Assembly: GCF_000262045.1 (NCBI RefSeq)
Contig: NZ_AJVF01000042.1
Location: forward strand, 1 to 64,000
Direction: 5' to 3'
Origin: Bacillus siamensis KCTC 13613
GTDB taxonomy: Bacteria; Bacillota; Bacilli; Bacillales; Bacillaceae
Length of the DNA: 64,000 nt
Position 1 is the stretch's first letter. Every line of letters starts with the position of its first letter. Below, piece after piece: positions 47,405 through 58,555 of the stretch. The translations under genes were made by a program, and so were the position numbers. Below the pieces are notes generated by a model. It saw only the letters and a program-made list of their open reading frames with translations, was not told the origin of the DNA and made no database searches.

Positions 47405-48678
47405 GCTAATTGATCTAAATGCTCAAAGAATGTCGGATAGGAGACGTGGATCGCATCTGTATCACGAATGTCAATCGGCTCTTCCGTCAGACATGAGGCG
47501 ATACCGAGCATCATGCCGATGCGGTGGTCGCCGTGGCTTGATACACTGACGCCGCCCGCGAGTGTCTTTTTGCCGCGGATTTTCATGCCGTCTTCAGTCG
47601 CTTCAATGTCTGCGCCGATTTTCCGGAGCTCTGATACAACGGTGTCGATCCGGTTCGTTTCCTTCACTTTCAGCTCCGCCGCGTCTTTAATGACCGTTGT
47701 GCCTTCAGCCTGCGTTGCCAAAAGGGCGATAATCGGTATCTCGTCAATTAAACGGGGAATGATTTCTCCGCCGATTTCTGCTGCTTTCAGAGCTGACGTT
47801 TCGATAACAAGATCTCCGTACGGCTCCGCGCTGTCCGCTTCTGATGGAATGACTTCGAGTGAAGCCCCCATCTGCTTTAAGACATCAATAATCCCTGTGC
47901 GCGTCGGGTTCAGGCCGACATTTTTCAGCACAATCCGGCTTCCGGGAACGGCAGCCCCGGCCGCGAGGAAAAAGGCCGCTGAAGAGATATCCCCAGGTAC
48001 GAAAATATCAGCTGCCCGAAGCCGCTGACCGCCAGTTACGGAAGCGCTCGTCTCTGTTTCCGCAAGCTCAGCGCCAAATGCGTTCAGCATCCGTTCTGTA
48101 TGATCTCTTGATTTATGAGGCTCGGTAACGGTCGTCGTTCCTTCTGCCTGTAATCCGGCAAGCAGCACGGCAGATTTGATCTGCGCGCTTGCAACGGGAG
48201 ACACATAATCGATGCCTTTTAATTGTCCGCCTCTTACAGATAACGGCGTAAATTCTCCGTCCGCTCTTCCGTCAATCACGGCACCCATCTGTTTTAAAGG
48301 CTCCGTCACCCTCTTCATCGGGCGCTTTGCAATACTTTCATCGCCCGCTACCGTACTGTGAAATGGGCGTCCGGCTAAAATGCCGAGCATCAGGCGGATG
48401 GTCGTGCCGGAATTTCCGACATCAAGAAGGCTGTCAGGCTCATAAAGTGCGTCAATGCCGTTCCCGTGTATCGTTACATCACTTCCGTTCTGTTCAATGG
48501 AGACACCCATTTTTCTGAAGCAGGCAATCGTGCTCAGGCAATCGGCTCCCGGCAAAAAGTTTTTTACCGTTGTCGTTCCTTCTGCAAGCGCTCCGAACAT
48601 AACAGAACGGTGGGAGATGGATTTATCCCCCGGAATATGAATTTCACCGTTTAAAGATGTCACTTTTTCTCTTTTCAA
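47392..48678 (-). CDS. aroE: 5-enolpyruvylshikimate-3-phosphate synthase
   Basis: A 428-residue enzyme adding PEP to shikimate-3-phosphate (aroA in E. coli naming). Substrate motifs [18 protein letters not shown] and [13 protein letters not shown] are intact, and RIKETNR-like [10 protein letters not shown] and GDHRIGMML near the C-terminus. TTG start after GAGGTGGAAAACA. Last gene of the supraoperon. Confidence 0.96.
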   Translation of the reverse strand: MKREKVTSLNGEIHIPGDKSISHRSVMFGALAEGTTTVKNFLPGADCLSTIACFRKMGVSIEQNGSDVTIHGNGIDALYEPDSLLDVGNSGTTIRLMLGILAGRPFHSTVAGDESIAKRPMKRVTEPLKQMGAVIDGRADGEFTPLSVRGGQLKGIDYVSPVASAQIKSAVLLAGLQAEGTTTVTEPHKSRDHTERMLNAFGAELAETETSASVTGGQRLRAADIFVPGDISSAAFFLAAGAAVPGSRIVLKNVGLNPTRTGIIDVLKQMGASLEVIPSEADSAEPYGDLVIETSALKAAEIGGEIIPRLIDEIPIIALLATQAEGTTVIKDAAELKVKETNRIDTVVSELRKIGADIEATEDGMKIRGKKTLAGGVSVSSHGDHRIGMMLGIASCLTEEPIDIRDTDAIHVSYPTFFEHLDQLAKKA

Positions 48679-48689
48679 TGTTTTCCACC

Positions 48690-49805
48690 TCAGTCAGCGT
48701 AAAATGTGTCATATTTGGCGCGGGATTGAATGCAGATTTCCGCCCGCTTGCGGTCATCATCCGTCTGGAAACTGATTCTCAGAATTCCGTTAATATCTTC
48801 TCTCGTTTCGATAATGCGGATGTTGGTGATGCTGATTTGTTCATCAGCCAATATCGCCGTAACCTCCGAAATGACCCCCGGATGATCGGGTACATCAACA
48901 TAAAGGTCATAAAAGGACGGGATCGCCCCTTTTTGACGGATCGGCAGGCCGTCGCGGTAATCCTTCGCTTTTTTAAAGTAACCGAACAGGTTGTCCGCAT
49001 CTTCATTTTCTACGTAAGATTCGATCGTGTCAATCTCCCGTTTCCACTCTTTGAAGCGGTCAAGCAGTTTATCTTTGTTGTGAAGGAGAATGTCTCTCCA
49101 CATCGCCGGACTGCTGGAGGCTATTCTTGTAATATCCCGGAAACCGCCGGCCGCGAAACGCTTCAAAAGCGGGTAATCTTCTTCAGAACGGTGAGCCTGA
49201 TGTACGAGACTGGCAGCAACGATATGAGGGAAATGACTGATGACGCTCGTCACGCCGTCATGCTCCTCAGGCGTCATCTCCACAAAGTGGGCGTTTGCCG
49301 CTTTCAGAAGCTCCTTCAGATGCGTTACTGACTGTTTAGAAGTTGATTTTCCCGGTGTTAAAATGTAAAACGCGTTTTCGAATAAGAATTCTTTTGCGGC
49401 AGCTGCCCCTGATTTATGAGACCCCGCCATCGGGTGGCCTCCGACAAATTGATAGTGAGCCGGAAGCACTTTGTCGGCGTAGCGGACGACTTTCTGTTTT
49501 GTGCTGCCCACATCCGTAATCAAGAGTTCATGGGTGATGCCCGAGGCGGCCAGCATATCAAGCATTTTCAGCGTTTGGGCGACGGGCGTGGCGATAATGA
49601 TAACTGATGCTTGCTGCGCCCCTTCCGTAAATGAGCCGGCCCGCTCGTCAATAATCCCGAGCTTCAGCGCGGCAGTGAGCTGTTCTTCCGAAATATCCAC
49701 ACCGATAATCCGTTTATGCGGATGCTCCTTTTTGATGGCCAATGCGATCGATCCGCCGATCAGCCCGATCCCCGCAAGCAATATAGTATCCTTCATTTCA
49801 CTCAT
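48690..49805 (-). CDS. tyrA: Prephenate dehydrogenase
   Basis: A 371-residue enzyme making 4-hydroxyphenylpyruvate for tyrosine. N-terminal NAD fold ([13 protein letters not shown]), catalytic His in [12 protein letters not shown], and a C-terminal ACT domain ([18 protein letters not shown]) for tyrosine feedback. The start is uncertain: 49805 matches family length, while ATG 49796 has the better placed AAGGA. Confidence 0.94.
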   Translation of the reverse strand: MSEMKDTILLAGIGLIGGSIALAIKKEHPHKRIIGVDISEEQLTAALKLGIIDERAGSFTEGAQQASVIIIATPVAQTLKMLDMLAASGITHELLITDVGSTKQKVVRYADKVLPAHYQFVGGHPMAGSHKSGAAAAKEFLFENAFYILTPGKSTSKQSVTHLKELLKAANAHFVEMTPEEHDGVTSVISHFPHIVAASLVHQAHRSEEDYPLLKRFAAGGFRDITRIASSSPAMWRDILLHNKDKLLDRFKEWKREIDTIESYVENEDADNLFGYFKKAKDYRDGLPIRQKGAIPSFYDLYVDVPDHPGVISEVTAILADEQISITNIRIIETREDINGILRISFQTDDDRKRAEICIQSRAKYDTFYAD

Positions 49806-49830
49806 TTCCTTTTTCATCTAGTTTAATAGA

Positions 49831-49857
49831 GCAAAGAGGTGATGCTTGATCACCTCT
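49831..49857 (-). promoter_or_regulatory. Hairpin between hisC and tyrA
   Basis: GAGGTGATC / GATCACCTC-type inverted repeat (AGAGGTGATC...GCATCACCTCTT) right after the hisC stop, followed by TTTGCTC. It could be a weak terminator or RNA-processing site that lowers tyrA-aroE expression relative to trp. Confidence 0.4.
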
Positions 49858-50939
49858 TATAATATTTCAGCTAAAATTGTCAGAATTTCCTCATTTTGCT
49901 CTTTCGTACCGACCGTAATTCTTAACGCTGTCGGAAATCCGAGCGCCTGCCCCGAGCGGACGATATAGCCTTTTTCCAGCAGGGCCTGGAACAGTTCATC
50001 TGCCGGGCGGTTAAAATCAATGAGCACAAAGTTGGTTTGTGAAGGATAACATGTTAAACCGTGGGTTTCGGCAAAATCATAATACTGCTTAAGACCGGCT
50101 TTATTTTTTTCGACACATTCCTTAATAAATGCCTGGTCATCAAGCGCAGCCAGTGCCGAAGCCTGACCGATTCTGCTCGTATTGAACGGCTCTCTCGCCG
50201 GCTCAATCTGGCGGATCAGCGCTTTGTCCGCAATGCCGTATCCGACGCGCAGCGCGGCAAGTCCGTACGCTTTAGAAAATGTGCGGAGGATCATGACATT
50301 CGGATATTGCTTTAAAAGCGGAATGCTTTCAGGGTAATCTTCGGCGGTGACATACTCATAGTACGCTTCATCAAGTACAACGAGGATTTCCTCAGGAACT
50401 CTGTCTAAAAAGGAAATTAATTCCCGTTCCGAAGTATACGTCCCCGTCGGATTATTCGGATTGCACACCCATATGACTTTCGTCTTGCTGTCAATTGCTT
50501 CCAGCATCCGATCCAAATCATGAGCACCGTCGCTGCGGAGCGGCACTTCACGCACTTCAGCGCCCTCAATCACCGCATTGTGTCTGTATTGCGGAAAAGT
50601 CGGAGCGGCGGTAATCGTGTTTGTCTGATCATTTAATAAAGAACGGCAGATAATCTGCACAAGCTCATCTGAGCCGTTGCCGAAAATGATCGAAGATTCA
50701 CTGACCTGCAGATGCTCACTGAGCCGCGTTCTCAAAGCGGCACTGTAACCGTCGGGATACAGCGCGAGCTGCTCAATCTCCTGATGCAGCGCATCTTTAG
50801 CGGCCTGTGAACAGCCGAACGGATTTTCGTTAGAAGCGAGCTTCACTACTTTCTCAAGCCCGTATTCCATTTTCACTTCTTCTATTGGTTTGCCCGGCTG
50901 ATACGGTTTCAGCTGCCGCAGCTGTTCTTTAATCTGCAA
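49857..50939 (-). CDS. hisC: Histidinol-phosphate / aromatic aminotransferase
   Basis: A 360-residue class II-fold PLP aminotransferase that serves histidine synthesis and, in bacilli, also phenylalanine and tyrosine transamination. SNPNNPTG-like [21 protein letters not shown] and the PLP lysine in [15 protein letters not shown] are present. TTG start after GAGGTGACTGG. It sits between trpA and tyrA, 11 bases after trpA. Confidence 0.95.
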   Translation of the reverse strand: MQIKEQLRQLKPYQPGKPIEEVKMEYGLEKVVKLASNENPFGCSQAAKDALHQEIEQLALYPDGYSAALRTRLSEHLQVSESSIIFGNGSDELVQIICRSLLNDQTNTITAAPTFPQYRHNAVIEGAEVREVPLRSDGAHDLDRMLEAIDSKTKVIWVCNPNNPTGTYTSERELISFLDRVPEEILVVLDEAYYEYVTAEDYPESIPLLKQYPNVMILRTFSKAYGLAALRVGYGIADKALIRQIEPAREPFNTSRIGQASALAALDDQAFIKECVEKNKAGLKQYYDFAETHGLTCYPSQTNFVLIDFNRPADELFQALLEKGYIVRSGQALGFPTALRITVGTKEQNEEILTILAEIL

Positions 50940-50950
50940 ATCCAGTCACC

Positions 50951-51748
50951 TCATTTTACACTGTACAGTCGTCCGAACGTCTTTGCGTAGTCTTCAAATT
51001 CAAGAAGCGCATCGGCTCTTGTGCCGGGGTTCACAAGCTTTGTTTCAAGCTCTTCTACTTTTTTAACGAGCGCGCTTCCGACAACGACACCGTCTGATAT
51101 TTCATTCATCTCCTCAACCTGTCTGCGGCTTGAAATGCCAAAACCGACCGCAACCGGAACGGAGCTGAATTCTTTCACTTTTCGGATAAAAGAGTATACA
51201 GACGGATCGAATTCTCTGCGTACGCCTGTCACTCCTAAAGAGGATACGCAGTACACAAAGCCGCCGGCCTGTTCAGTAATTATTTTCAGTCGGTTTTCAC
51301 TTGTCGGCGCAACCAGCGAGATATAAGCGATGTTCTCCTTTTTGCATGCCTTTTGTAAAAGGGCGCTTTCCTCTAACGGAAGATCCGGAACAAGCAGACC
51401 GTCTATGTCGTTTTCCCGCAGTAAAGCGAAAAAGTGTTCTTTTTCTAATTGTAACACAGGATTATAATACGTAAAGAGGATAATTGGAATATGAACGCCG
51501 TTTTTTTTCATTTTGCCGCCAAGTTCAATGGCTTTAACGATATTCATTCCGTTTTCCAGAGCCCGTTTTGAAGCCCGCTGAATAACCGGGCCGTCGGCGA
51601 GCGGATCTGTGTAAGGGACGCCGATTTCAAGGGCTGAGGCGCCTGCGTTCTGCAATGACTTTGCCAGTTCAACTGAAATGTCAGGAAGCGGATCGCCAGC
51701 TGTAATAAAAGGGATAAATAGTTTTTCAGAATCATGCAGATTAAACAT
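50951..51748 (-). CDS. trpA: Tryptophan synthase alpha subunit
   Basis: A 265-residue TIM barrel cleaving indole-3-glycerol phosphate. The family signature [18 protein letters not shown] holds catalytic Asp; [13 protein letters not shown] binds phosphate. ATG 51748 lies within the last codons of trpB (eight-base overlap) behind GAGGTGG. Confidence 0.96.
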   Translation of the reverse strand: MFNLHDSEKLFIPFITAGDPLPDISVELAKSLQNAGASALEIGVPYTDPLADGPVIQRASKRALENGMNIVKAIELGGKMKKNGVHIPIILFTYYNPVLQLEKEHFFALLRENDIDGLLVPDLPLEESALLQKACKKENIAYISLVAPTSENRLKIITEQAGGFVYCVSSLGVTGVRREFDPSVYSFIRKVKEFSSVPVAVGFGISSRRQVEEMNEISDGVVVGSALVKKVEELETKLVNPGTRADALLEFEDYAKTFGRLYSVK

Positions 51749-52943
51749 GTGTCTCCACCTCGTTTTCCAAAACATTCATCAGCGTATGAACGTCTTTATC
51801 TCCTCTTCCCGACAAACTGACGAGAATGATTTTATCTTTATCCATGTCTTTTGCCATTTCAAACGCTTTTGCTAAAGCGTGTGCAGATTCAATAGCCGGA
51901 AGTATGCCTTCTGTTTCAGAAAGCAGACGCAGCGCGGCGATCGCTTCATCATCTGTCACACTTTCGTACGTTACACGGCCGCTTTTATGCAGATAGGCAT
52001 GCTCCGGCCCGATCCCCGGGTAATCAAGGCCTGCTGAAATGGAATACGGTTCGATAATCTGCCCGTATGCATCTTGTATTAAATAGGTCATCGAACCGTG
52101 AATCACCCCGAGCCTCCCTTTTGCGATCGTTGCCGCATGCAGCGGTGTATCAATTCCTTTTCCGGCAGCCTCGGCGCCGATCAGCTCAGTATCTTCGTCT
52201 AAAAAGGCCTGAAAAATGCCCATCGCATTGCTTCCGCCGCCGACACATGCAACAACCTTATCCGGGAGCGTTCCTTCGGCTTTGCGGAGCTGTTCTTTCG
52301 CTTCCTCGCCGATGATTTTCTGAAACTCGCGAACGATGTAAGGATACGGATGCGGGCCTACAACAGAACCGATTAGGTAGAAATGATCTTCACAATGCTG
52401 GACCCAATATCTGATCGCCTCATTCGTCGCATCTTTCAGCGTGCCGTTTCCGCTTGATACCGGCACCACTTTTGCGCCGAGCAGCTTCATGCGGAATACG
52501 TTCAGCGACTGGCGCGCAACGTCCTCTTCACCCATAAAAACCGTGCACTCAAAACCGAATTTTGCGGCGGCTGTCGCGGCGGCAACACCGTGCTGTCCCG
52601 CACCGGTTTCGGCAATGATTTTCGTTTTGCCCATCTTTTTGGCAAGCAGAATCTGGCCTAACGCGTTGTTTATTTTATGGGAACCGGTATGGTTTAAATC
52701 TTCCCTTTTCAGATAGATTTTTGCCCCGCCCAAATACTCCGACACCCTGTCTGCAAACGTTAATGCCGTCGGTCTGCCTGAGTAATCAAACAATAGTTTT
52801 TGATATTCGGCATGAAAAACGGGATCATTCTTTAATTCTTTGAAAGCCGTTTCGATTTCTTCGAGGGGCCGCATTAATGTTTCAGGGACAAACTTGCCGC
52901 CAAATTCGCCGTATCTTCCGATTTCATTTGGATATGGATACAT
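51741..52943 (-). CDS. trpB: Tryptophan synthase beta subunit
   Basis: A 400-residue PLP enzyme joining indole and serine. The PLP lysine is Lys90 in [14 protein letters not shown] and the phosphate loop is [10 protein letters not shown] near 237. It overlaps trpF by 20 bases and trpA by eight. Confidence 0.97.
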   Translation of the reverse strand: MYPYPNEIGRYGEFGGKFVPETLMRPLEEIETAFKELKNDPVFHAEYQKLLFDYSGRPTALTFADRVSEYLGGAKIYLKREDLNHTGSHKINNALGQILLAKKMGKTKIIAETGAGQHGVAAATAAAKFGFECTVFMGEEDVARQSLNVFRMKLLGAKVVPVSSGNGTLKDATNEAIRYWVQHCEDHFYLIGSVVGPHPYPYIVREFQKIIGEEAKEQLRKAEGTLPDKVVACVGGGSNAMGIFQAFLDEDTELIGAEAAGKGIDTPLHAATIAKGRLGVIHGSMTYLIQDAYGQIIEPYSISAGLDYPGIGPEHAYLHKSGRVTYESVTDDEAIAALRLLSETEGILPAIESAHALAKAFEMAKDMDKDKIILVSLSGRGDKDVHTLMNVLENEVETHV

Positions 52944-53577
52944 AATGGTTCATCCTTTCTTCTAAAAGCCGGATCAGTGTTTGATCCTTTTGTCCGTTTT
53001 TTTCAATTCCGCTGGCAAGATCTATACCGCACGGGCGTGATTTCAGTAAGCCGGTAATCGTTTCAGGATTAACGCCGCCCGCAATAAAACAGCGCTTGTT
53101 TGCTTTTTGAGCCTGCTCCCGGTACAAAGGGACACGCTTCCACGAAAACGCGATTCCCGTGCCGCCCCTCATGCCTTTGACTGAAGAATCAATGACATAG
53201 CCGTCGACGGCAGATGCAAATTGAGCCATCTGACGGAGCGTGCTTTCTCCGTGATGGAGCGCTTTCCATATCTCAGAACGCACAAGAGGACGGAGACGGC
53301 GGGCATCCTCAGGCGATTCATCACCGTGAAGCTGGATAACGTCAAGGGACAGATCAGAAGCGGTTTGCGCGATGTTTTCTATCGTTTCATTCACAAAAAC
53401 TCCGACATGTTTCTTGTCTGTCCGGATCTCTTGTTTCCATTTCCGGACATCAGCCGGGGTGACCTTCCGTTTGCTTGCGGCAAAAATAAATCCCAGGTAA
53501 TCCGCTTCTGAGGCTGCCGCAAGCTCATAATCACGCTTCGATCGTATTCCGCAGTACTTTAATTCAGGCTTTTTCAT
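52924..53577 (-). CDS. trpF: Phosphoribosylanthranilate isomerase
   Basis: A 217-residue TIM barrel. YCGIRS near residue 9 supplies the catalytic Cys (CGI), [10 protein letters not shown] lies mid-barrel and [11 protein letters not shown] and GIDLASGIE bind phosphate. It is a separate gene rather than a TrpC fusion, five bases after trpC. Confidence 0.95.
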   Translation of the reverse strand: MKKPELKYCGIRSKRDYELAAASEADYLGFIFAASKRKVTPADVRKWKQEIRTDKKHVGVFVNETIENIAQTASDLSLDVIQLHGDESPEDARRLRPLVRSEIWKALHHGESTLRQMAQFASAVDGYVIDSSVKGMRGGTGIAFSWKRVPLYREQAQKANKRCFIAGGVNPETITGLLKSRPCGIDLASGIEKNGQKDQTLIRLLEERMNHYVSISK

Positions 53578-53581
53578 ACCC

Positions 53582-54334
53582 TCACTCCCCGAACAGCCCT
53601 CGGATCGCCTTTTGCTGTGAATCCTCTCTCATTAAGGATTCTCCGATCAATACAGCCTGCGCCCCGTGCTTGTTGACGAATTGCAGGTCAGCCAAAGAGC
53701 CGATCCCGCTTTCACTGACCAGCAGACAGCCGTCCGGCACAAACTGCGCTATTTTTTCCGTTTGCGAAACCGAAGTACGGAACGTTTTTAAGTCCCGGTT
53801 GTTAATGCCGAGAATGTCCGGCTGAAACACCTGTAAAATTCGTTCAAGCACGGTTTCATCATGGACTTCCACAAGAACGTCCATGCCCTTCTCACGTGCT
53901 TCCAGGTAAAGCTCATGAAGCTTTGAAGGTTCCAGCGCTTCACCGATCAGCAAAATCGCATCAGCACCGAGCCGGTACGATTCCTCCACCTGCAGGGAGT
54001 CAATAATAAAATCCTTTCTTAATACGGGAAGAGAAACGTTTTTTTTAACATCTGTCAAAAAGTGATTTCTTCCCTGAAAAAAACGGGTATCCGTCAGAAC
54101 AGAAAGGGCGTCGGCTTTGGCTGCTTCATAATCCGCCGCAATCTCTTCCGGAACAAAATGCTCTTTAATCAGTCCTTTAGACGGCGACGCTTTTTTCACT
54201 TCAGCGATCAGCCCGATAAAACGATTCGGATTCAGGAGCGCTTCCTTAAAAGATCTCCGTTCAATTTGACAGGTTTCCGGCAGCACAATGGATTTGATTT
54301 CTTCTTTTTTCTGCTGAATGATTTGATCAAGCAT
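53582..54334 (-). CDS. trpC: Indole-3-glycerol phosphate synthase
   Basis: A 250-residue TIM barrel. [23 protein letters not shown] and [10 protein letters not shown] carry the catalytic Lys and Glu/Asn residues; LVSESGI binds phosphate. The start overlaps the trpD end by eight bases. Confidence 0.96.
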   Translation of the reverse strand: MLDQIIQQKKEEIKSIVLPETCQIERRSFKEALLNPNRFIGLIAEVKKASPSKGLIKEHFVPEEIAADYEAAKADALSVLTDTRFFQGRNHFLTDVKKNVSLPVLRKDFIIDSLQVEESYRLGADAILLIGEALEPSKLHELYLEAREKGMDVLVEVHDETVLERILQVFQPDILGINNRDLKTFRTSVSQTEKIAQFVPDGCLLVSESGIGSLADLQFVNKHGAQAVLIGESLMREDSQQKAIRGLFGE

Positions 54335-55343
54335 ATAATTCTTCCTCTTTCTGTTTCAGACGTTCGAGCTGCCTTTTGGCATCTCCGTTTTGAATCGTTT
54401 CTAAAGCGATGTTTGCTCCTTCTTTCAGATCGTTTGCGAGACCTGCCGTATAAATGGCCGCTCCCGCATTTAAGGCTGTAATGTGCAGAGCGGACGACGG
54501 AGCTTCATTTGCAAAAATATTCTGAATGAGATGCGCGCTTTCTTCCGCTGAGCTCACTTGAATATCTTTCAGCGAACCTTCTTTAAAACCGAATTGTTCA
54601 GGTGATACCGCATATTCCAGACGTTCACCGTTTTTCAGCTCAATGACATCGGTCGGTGCTGTGACGGACAGTTCATCTAACCCGTCACGCGCCGACACAA
54701 GCATGACGTGCCTGACTTCAAATTGTTCCAAAGCGCTTGCCATCAGGCGCGCTTTTTCAGATGAATAGACGCCGATCACCTGCCGTTTCGCCTGCATCGG
54801 GTTGCTGAGCGGGCCAAGCAGGTTAAACACGGTTCGGAAGCCCAGCTCTTTTCTCACGGCGGCGACGTGCTTCATTGACGAATGAAACAGCGGGGCAAAC
54901 AAAAAACCCATTTGCTTCGTCTCAATACTGTGTTTGACACTGTCAGGGGTGGCTTGAATGGAAACACCCAGTTTTTCCAGCACATCCGCGCTGCCGCTCT
55001 TAGACGACACGGAACGATTTCCGTGCTTGGCAACTTTGGCTCCGGCGGCAGAGGCTGTAATCGCTGCTGCCGTTGATATGTTAAACGTAGAAATCCCGTC
55101 TCCGCCTGTTCCGCACGTATCAACGACATCCTCCAGGCCATCTGCCGTCTGCACACGGGCCCGCATCACTTTTACAAATCCGGCGAGCTCCTCCGCCGTT
55201 TCGCCGCGGTGGGCTAATACCGATAAGATTCCGCCGATTTCAGACTGCGACATGTCTCCGCTCATCATCATTTCCATCAGCTTTTCGGCTTCTCCGGTTT
55301 TCAGCGTGCCGCCATTAACGCACGATTGCAGAAATTTGTTCAT
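54327..55343 (-). CDS. trpD: Anthranilate phosphoribosyltransferase
   Basis: A 338-residue class III phosphoribosyltransferase. The PRPP motif [17 protein letters not shown] is near residue 77 and [18 protein letters not shown] follows. It overlaps trpE by 29 bases, so translation is coupled. Confidence 0.96.
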   Translation of the reverse strand: MNKFLQSCVNGGTLKTGEAEKLMEMMMSGDMSQSEIGGILSVLAHRGETAEELAGFVKVMRARVQTADGLEDVVDTCGTGGDGISTFNISTAAAITASAAGAKVAKHGNRSVSSKSGSADVLEKLGVSIQATPDSVKHSIETKQMGFLFAPLFHSSMKHVAAVRKELGFRTVFNLLGPLSNPMQAKRQVIGVYSSEKARLMASALEQFEVRHVMLVSARDGLDELSVTAPTDVIELKNGERLEYAVSPEQFGFKEGSLKDIQVSSAEESAHLIQNIFANEAPSSALHITALNAGAAIYTAGLANDLKEGANIALETIQNGDAKRQLERLKQKEEELYA

Positions 55344-56862
55344 CCGTCTTCTCCTCCCCGCCAGAAAAGATGTCTTCTGCGATTTGAATCGTTTTTAAAA
55401 GCGCCCCCGCTTTGTTGCAGCTCTCTTCATATTCGGCTTCCGGGACGGAATCAGCGACTATTCCCGCGCCCGCCTGCACCGACGCCGTACCGTTTTTGAC
55501 ACTCATGGTGCGGATGGTGATGCACGAATCAATCGAACCGTCAAATCCGATATAAGCGATACATCCGCCGTAAGTTTCTCTGGAAGTCGGTTCTAATTCA
55601 TTTAAAATCTGCATGGCGCGGATTTTTGGAGCGCCCGAGAGTGTTCCTGCCGGGAATGCCGACATCAGTGCATCAACCGGATGGACCCCCTGTTTTAAAC
55701 GGCCGGTTACAACGGAGATGATGTGCATCACATGTGAAAAAGAAACGATCTTCGTGAATTCCGGAACGGTTACGGAACCATACTCCGCGACTCTGCCGAT
55801 ATCATTGCGCGCCAGATCGACAAGCATGTAATGTTCAGCTTTTTCTTTTTCGTCATTCATCAGCTCTTTTTTCAGGCGTTCGTCCTCTTCTTTTCCGGCT
55901 CCCCTTTTTCTCGTTCCGGCGATCGGATGTATTTCCAGATGTCTGTCATGCACACGGATCAGGCGTTCAGGCGAACTCCCGACAATGTCTCTGTCCGGCA
56001 GTTTAATATAGTACATATAAGGTGAAGGGTTGACGATGCGGAGCACCCTGTACAGCTCAAAGGAATGTCTGGATACCGGGATCTCAAACTTTTGCGACAG
56101 CACTCCTTGAAAAATATCTCCCGCTTTTATATATTCTTTCAGTTTATTAACGCCGGCCATAAACTCTTCTTTCGTATTATTGGATGTCACATTGGCAAAG
56201 CTCGGTGTTTTAAATGTACCTTTTGAAAAAAACGGCTCTTTCATATCTTTCGGTTCTGTCAAAATACCGATAAGCTCGCGAAGCTCAGCGCAATTTTCTT
56301 TAAAAACGGCCCTTTTTTCTTCTTCCGTCTCCCGGCCGTTAAGCGCCGCATATTGAATGAAATGCACTTGTTTCGTTTCATGGTCGTAGGCGATGATTTT
56401 CCGGCAGACAAACAGCATGCATTTTTCTAAATCTGTTTCTTTTGCGTGGCTTGGCACGGAAGGCTCAATTAAAGGAATCATGTCATAGCTCAGATAACCG
56501 ACCGCCCCTCCCGAAAACGGGATATCAAGCTCTGGCGTTTTAATGCGGAAGCTTTCATTCATCCAGTCAAGCACGGCTTTTAAATCTCCGGCTTCAAACA
56601 GCGTAAGCCCTTTCGGATCAGCGGCAGTGAATGTGTGATGACTCTCTTTAATCGTGATAAAAGGATCGAGACCGATAAAAGAGTATCTTGACCAGCTTGA
56701 CGACTCATCCTTGCTTTCCAGCAAATACGTAATGTTTCTGTCCAGTTTTTCAACCATCTGAATGGGTGTGATCGTATCGACCGTAAAAGTCTCTGCGATT
56801 GGAATGGTGCGGTGTGTCAGACTGTCCTTTAAAAATAAAGAAACATCCGATTGTAAATTCAT
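55315..56862 (-). CDS. trpE: Anthranilate synthase component I
   Basis: A 515-residue chorismate-using enzyme. The tryptophan feedback motif LLES is at 47-50, and the catalytic C-terminal half has GTRKRGAGK and YGGCIAYIGFDGSID. The glutamine amidotransferase partner (trpG/pabA) is not in this window; in B. subtilis it lies in the folate operon. ATG 56862 follows AAGGAGGAGAATC. First gene of trpEDCFBA, controlled by the TRAP leader. Confidence 0.97.
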   Translation of the reverse strand: MNLQSDVSLFLKDSLTHRTIPIAETFTVDTITPIQMVEKLDRNITYLLESKDESSSWSRYSFIGLDPFITIKESHHTFTAADPKGLTLFEAGDLKAVLDWMNESFRIKTPELDIPFSGGAVGYLSYDMIPLIEPSVPSHAKETDLEKCMLFVCRKIIAYDHETKQVHFIQYAALNGRETEEEKRAVFKENCAELRELIGILTEPKDMKEPFFSKGTFKTPSFANVTSNNTKEEFMAGVNKLKEYIKAGDIFQGVLSQKFEIPVSRHSFELYRVLRIVNPSPYMYYIKLPDRDIVGSSPERLIRVHDRHLEIHPIAGTRKRGAGKEEDERLKKELMNDEKEKAEHYMLVDLARNDIGRVAEYGSVTVPEFTKIVSFSHVMHIISVVTGRLKQGVHPVDALMSAFPAGTLSGAPKIRAMQILNELEPTSRETYGGCIAYIGFDGSIDSCITIRTMSVKNGTASVQAGAGIVADSVPEAEYEESCNKAGALLKTIQIAEDIFSGGEEKTDEQISAIVR

Positions 56863-56892
56863 GATTCTCCTCCTTACGGTAAGGAGAATGAG
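56863..56892 (-). promoter_or_regulatory. Hairpin sequestering the trpE ribosome-binding site
   Basis: On the minus strand CATTCTCCTTAC can fold onto GTAAGGAGGAGAATC. The second arm is the trpE Shine-Dalgarno sequence. In B. subtilis TRAP binding promotes such a structure and blocks trpE translation. Confidence 0.75.
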
Positions 56893-56919
56893 ATGAGGAG
56901 TGAGAGGGGTCTTGCGTAT

Positions 56920-56953
56920 AAGAAATAAACCCAAAAGAAAGGCTTCTTTTGGG
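56920..56953 (-). terminator. trp attenuator terminator
   Basis: Hairpin CCCAAAAGAA / TTCTTTTGGG followed by TTTATTTC on the minus strand. The sequence just before it (ATTCTGCCC) can pair with GGGTAGCAGAGAAT among the TRAP triplets to form the antiterminator. Confidence 0.93.
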
Positions 56954-56973
56954 CAGAATAAAAACGTGTTTAT

Positions 56974-57017
56974 CTCAGCTCAGCTAAACTCATTCTCTGC
57001 TACCCTATTCTAAACTC
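56974..57017 (-). promoter_or_regulatory. TRAP-binding triplet array in the trp leader
   Basis: Nine RNA triplets in order 5'-3': GAG, UAG, UAG, UAG, GAG, GAG, UAG, GAG, GAG, separated by two bases except one three-base gap. This is the binding array for the 11-mer TRAP ring. Two further degenerate triplets may lie just upstream (CAG, GAU). Confidence 0.93.
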
Positions 57018-57040
57018 AACTGTTTCATCAACTGACTTCT

Positions 57041-57075
57041 AAGCTTTATACACACTCTTGTGTATTTCTAAGCTT
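57041..57075 (-). promoter_or_regulatory. 5' stem-loop of the trp leader
   Basis: AAGCTT at each end with an inner TACACA / TGTGTA stem forms the 5' stem-loop that in B. subtilis assists TRAP binding. Confidence 0.8.
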
Positions 57076-57080
57076 TTTTT

Positions 57081-57110
57081 ATCGTATTACATGTCAGTAT
57101 TTTTTGTCAA
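57081..57110 (-). promoter_or_regulatory. Sigma-A promoter of trpEDCFBA
   Basis: -35 TTGACA (57105-57110), 18-base spacer, -10 TACGAT (57081-57086). The -35 lies within the last codons of aroH, so trp has its own promoter inside the supraoperon. Confidence 0.85.
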
Positions 57111-57470
57111 TGATAAATCCGGTCTTAACACAACGGCTTTTTCTAAATAGACATGCTTGATTTCATCTTGAGGCGTATCCGTCTGAACCGTCATCAGGAC
57201 ACGGATACACTTTTTCAAAGCGCCTGCGACATCCATTTCCTGCATGCACGTTACCGGGACGTACTGCCACCCGGAAAGGCGGCGGACCGCTTTTGCCGGA
57301 AATACGGAATGGATGTCTGGCGTGGCGGATAACAGGATCTGCACGACGTCTTGCGGCTTGCATCCATTTTGTTCAATGATTTTTTCAAGCAGCTGCTGTG
57401 TTTTTTCTAAAATTTCTTGTTCGGTGTCTTGTTCCACCGTTGTTGCTCCGCGAATGCCGCGTATCATCAT
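57087..57470 (-). CDS. aroH: Chorismate mutase, AroH type
   Basis: A 127-residue trimeric monofunctional chorismate mutase. Active-site residues Arg7 (IRGIRGATT), Glu78 (CMQEMD) and Arg90 (KKCIRVL) are all present. It diverts chorismate to prephenate. ATG 57470 follows GGAGGAAACAGC and overlaps the aroB stop. Confidence 0.97.
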   Translation of the reverse strand: MMIRGIRGATTVEQDTEQEILEKTQQLLEKIIEQNGCKPQDVVQILLSATPDIHSVFPAKAVRRLSGWQYVPVTCMQEMDVAGALKKCIRVLMTVQTDTPQDEIKHVYLEKAVVLRPDLSLTKNTDM

Positions 57471-58555
57471 GCTGTTTCCTCCATTCGCCATTTGTTCAGC
57501 AAATTTTCAAGCTCATCTTTTGAAAGCATACAGTCCTGCGCTTCGCCTAATTCCTTCAATACGATGAACTGAGTCATGCCTCCGCGCGTTTTTTTGTCAT
57601 TCATCATCCGGGCGGAGAGAACCGATGTTGCAATATCTTGTCTGATGCTTCCCGGGTAGCCGAGCCCAATCAGCCATTGCGTGAGTTCTTTTCTGTTCAT
57701 CTTGCATCCCGCAACTTGTTCACTCACGTAAAGGGCAAACTGCATGCCGAGGGCGACCGCATCTCCATGTGTAATCCGGCCGTAGCCGTATTCCGCCTCA
57801 ACGGCGTGGCCAAGCGTATGTCCGAAATTCAGAAAAGCTCTTATCCCCTCTTCCTTTTCGTCTTCACGCACAACGGCCGATTTGATTGAGATTCCTTTAT
57901 AAATCATTTCATTCAGCTCAGCGCTTGTCAGTCCGTTTAACGTATCAAGCGTGAGAAGCTTTTCTAAAAAAGCGTGATCGGCGATAAACGCATGTTTTAT
58001 CACCTCAGCCATACCCGATCTCAGCTCTTGTTCCGGCAGGGTTTTCAGAAGCTCCGTATCATAAATCACCGCTTTCGGCTGATAGAACGCTCCGATTAAA
58101 TTCTTTCCGAGTTTATGATTGACGGCCACCTTGCCGCCGACCGCGCTGTCATGGGCAAGCAGTGTCGTCGGCATTTGGATGAAATCAATTCCGCGCATAA
58201 AAGTCGCTGCGCAAAAGCCGGCCAAATCACCCGTCACACCGCCTCCGAAGGCGATCATACATGAAGAGCGGTCCATATGGAAAGCGATCGCTTCCGATTG
58301 AATCCGTTCATACTCTTTCAGAGACTTCGCTTCTTCTCCGCTCGGGACGATCACTTTTTTTACGGGCCATGTTTCGTTTAGAAGCCGGAACATCTCATCA
58401 CCGTAAAGCCGGTCGACTTCAGCGTCGATGACGAGCAGGATTTTTGTCAGCGGCCTGTTCAGTGAAGTCAAAAGTGCAGCGGCCTGTTTCCTGATGCCTT
58501 CACCGATATACACGGGATATGCGGAGGAAGCCGTCCGAACCTCAAGCTCCTTCAT
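57467..58555 (-). CDS. aroB: 3-dehydroquinate synthase
   Basis: A 362-residue NAD- and zinc-dependent enzyme of the shikimate pathway. [19 protein letters not shown] and the metal histidines in [13 protein letters not shown] and [11 protein letters not shown] are intact. It abuts aroF (one-base overlap) and overlaps aroH by four bases. Confidence 0.96.
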   Translation of the reverse strand: MKELEVRTASSAYPVYIGEGIRKQAAALLTSLNRPLTKILLVIDAEVDRLYGDEMFRLLNETWPVKKVIVPSGEEAKSLKEYERIQSEAIAFHMDRSSCMIAFGGGVTGDLAGFCAATFMRGIDFIQMPTTLLAHDSAVGGKVAVNHKLGKNLIGAFYQPKAVIYDTELLKTLPEQELRSGMAEVIKHAFIADHAFLEKLLTLDTLNGLTSAELNEMIYKGISIKSAVVREDEKEEGIRAFLNFGHTLGHAVEAEYGYGRITHGDAVALGMQFALYVSEQVAGCKMNRKELTQWLIGLGYPGSIRQDIATSVLSARMMNDKKTRGGMTQFIVLKELGEAQDCMLSKDELENLLNKWRMEETA

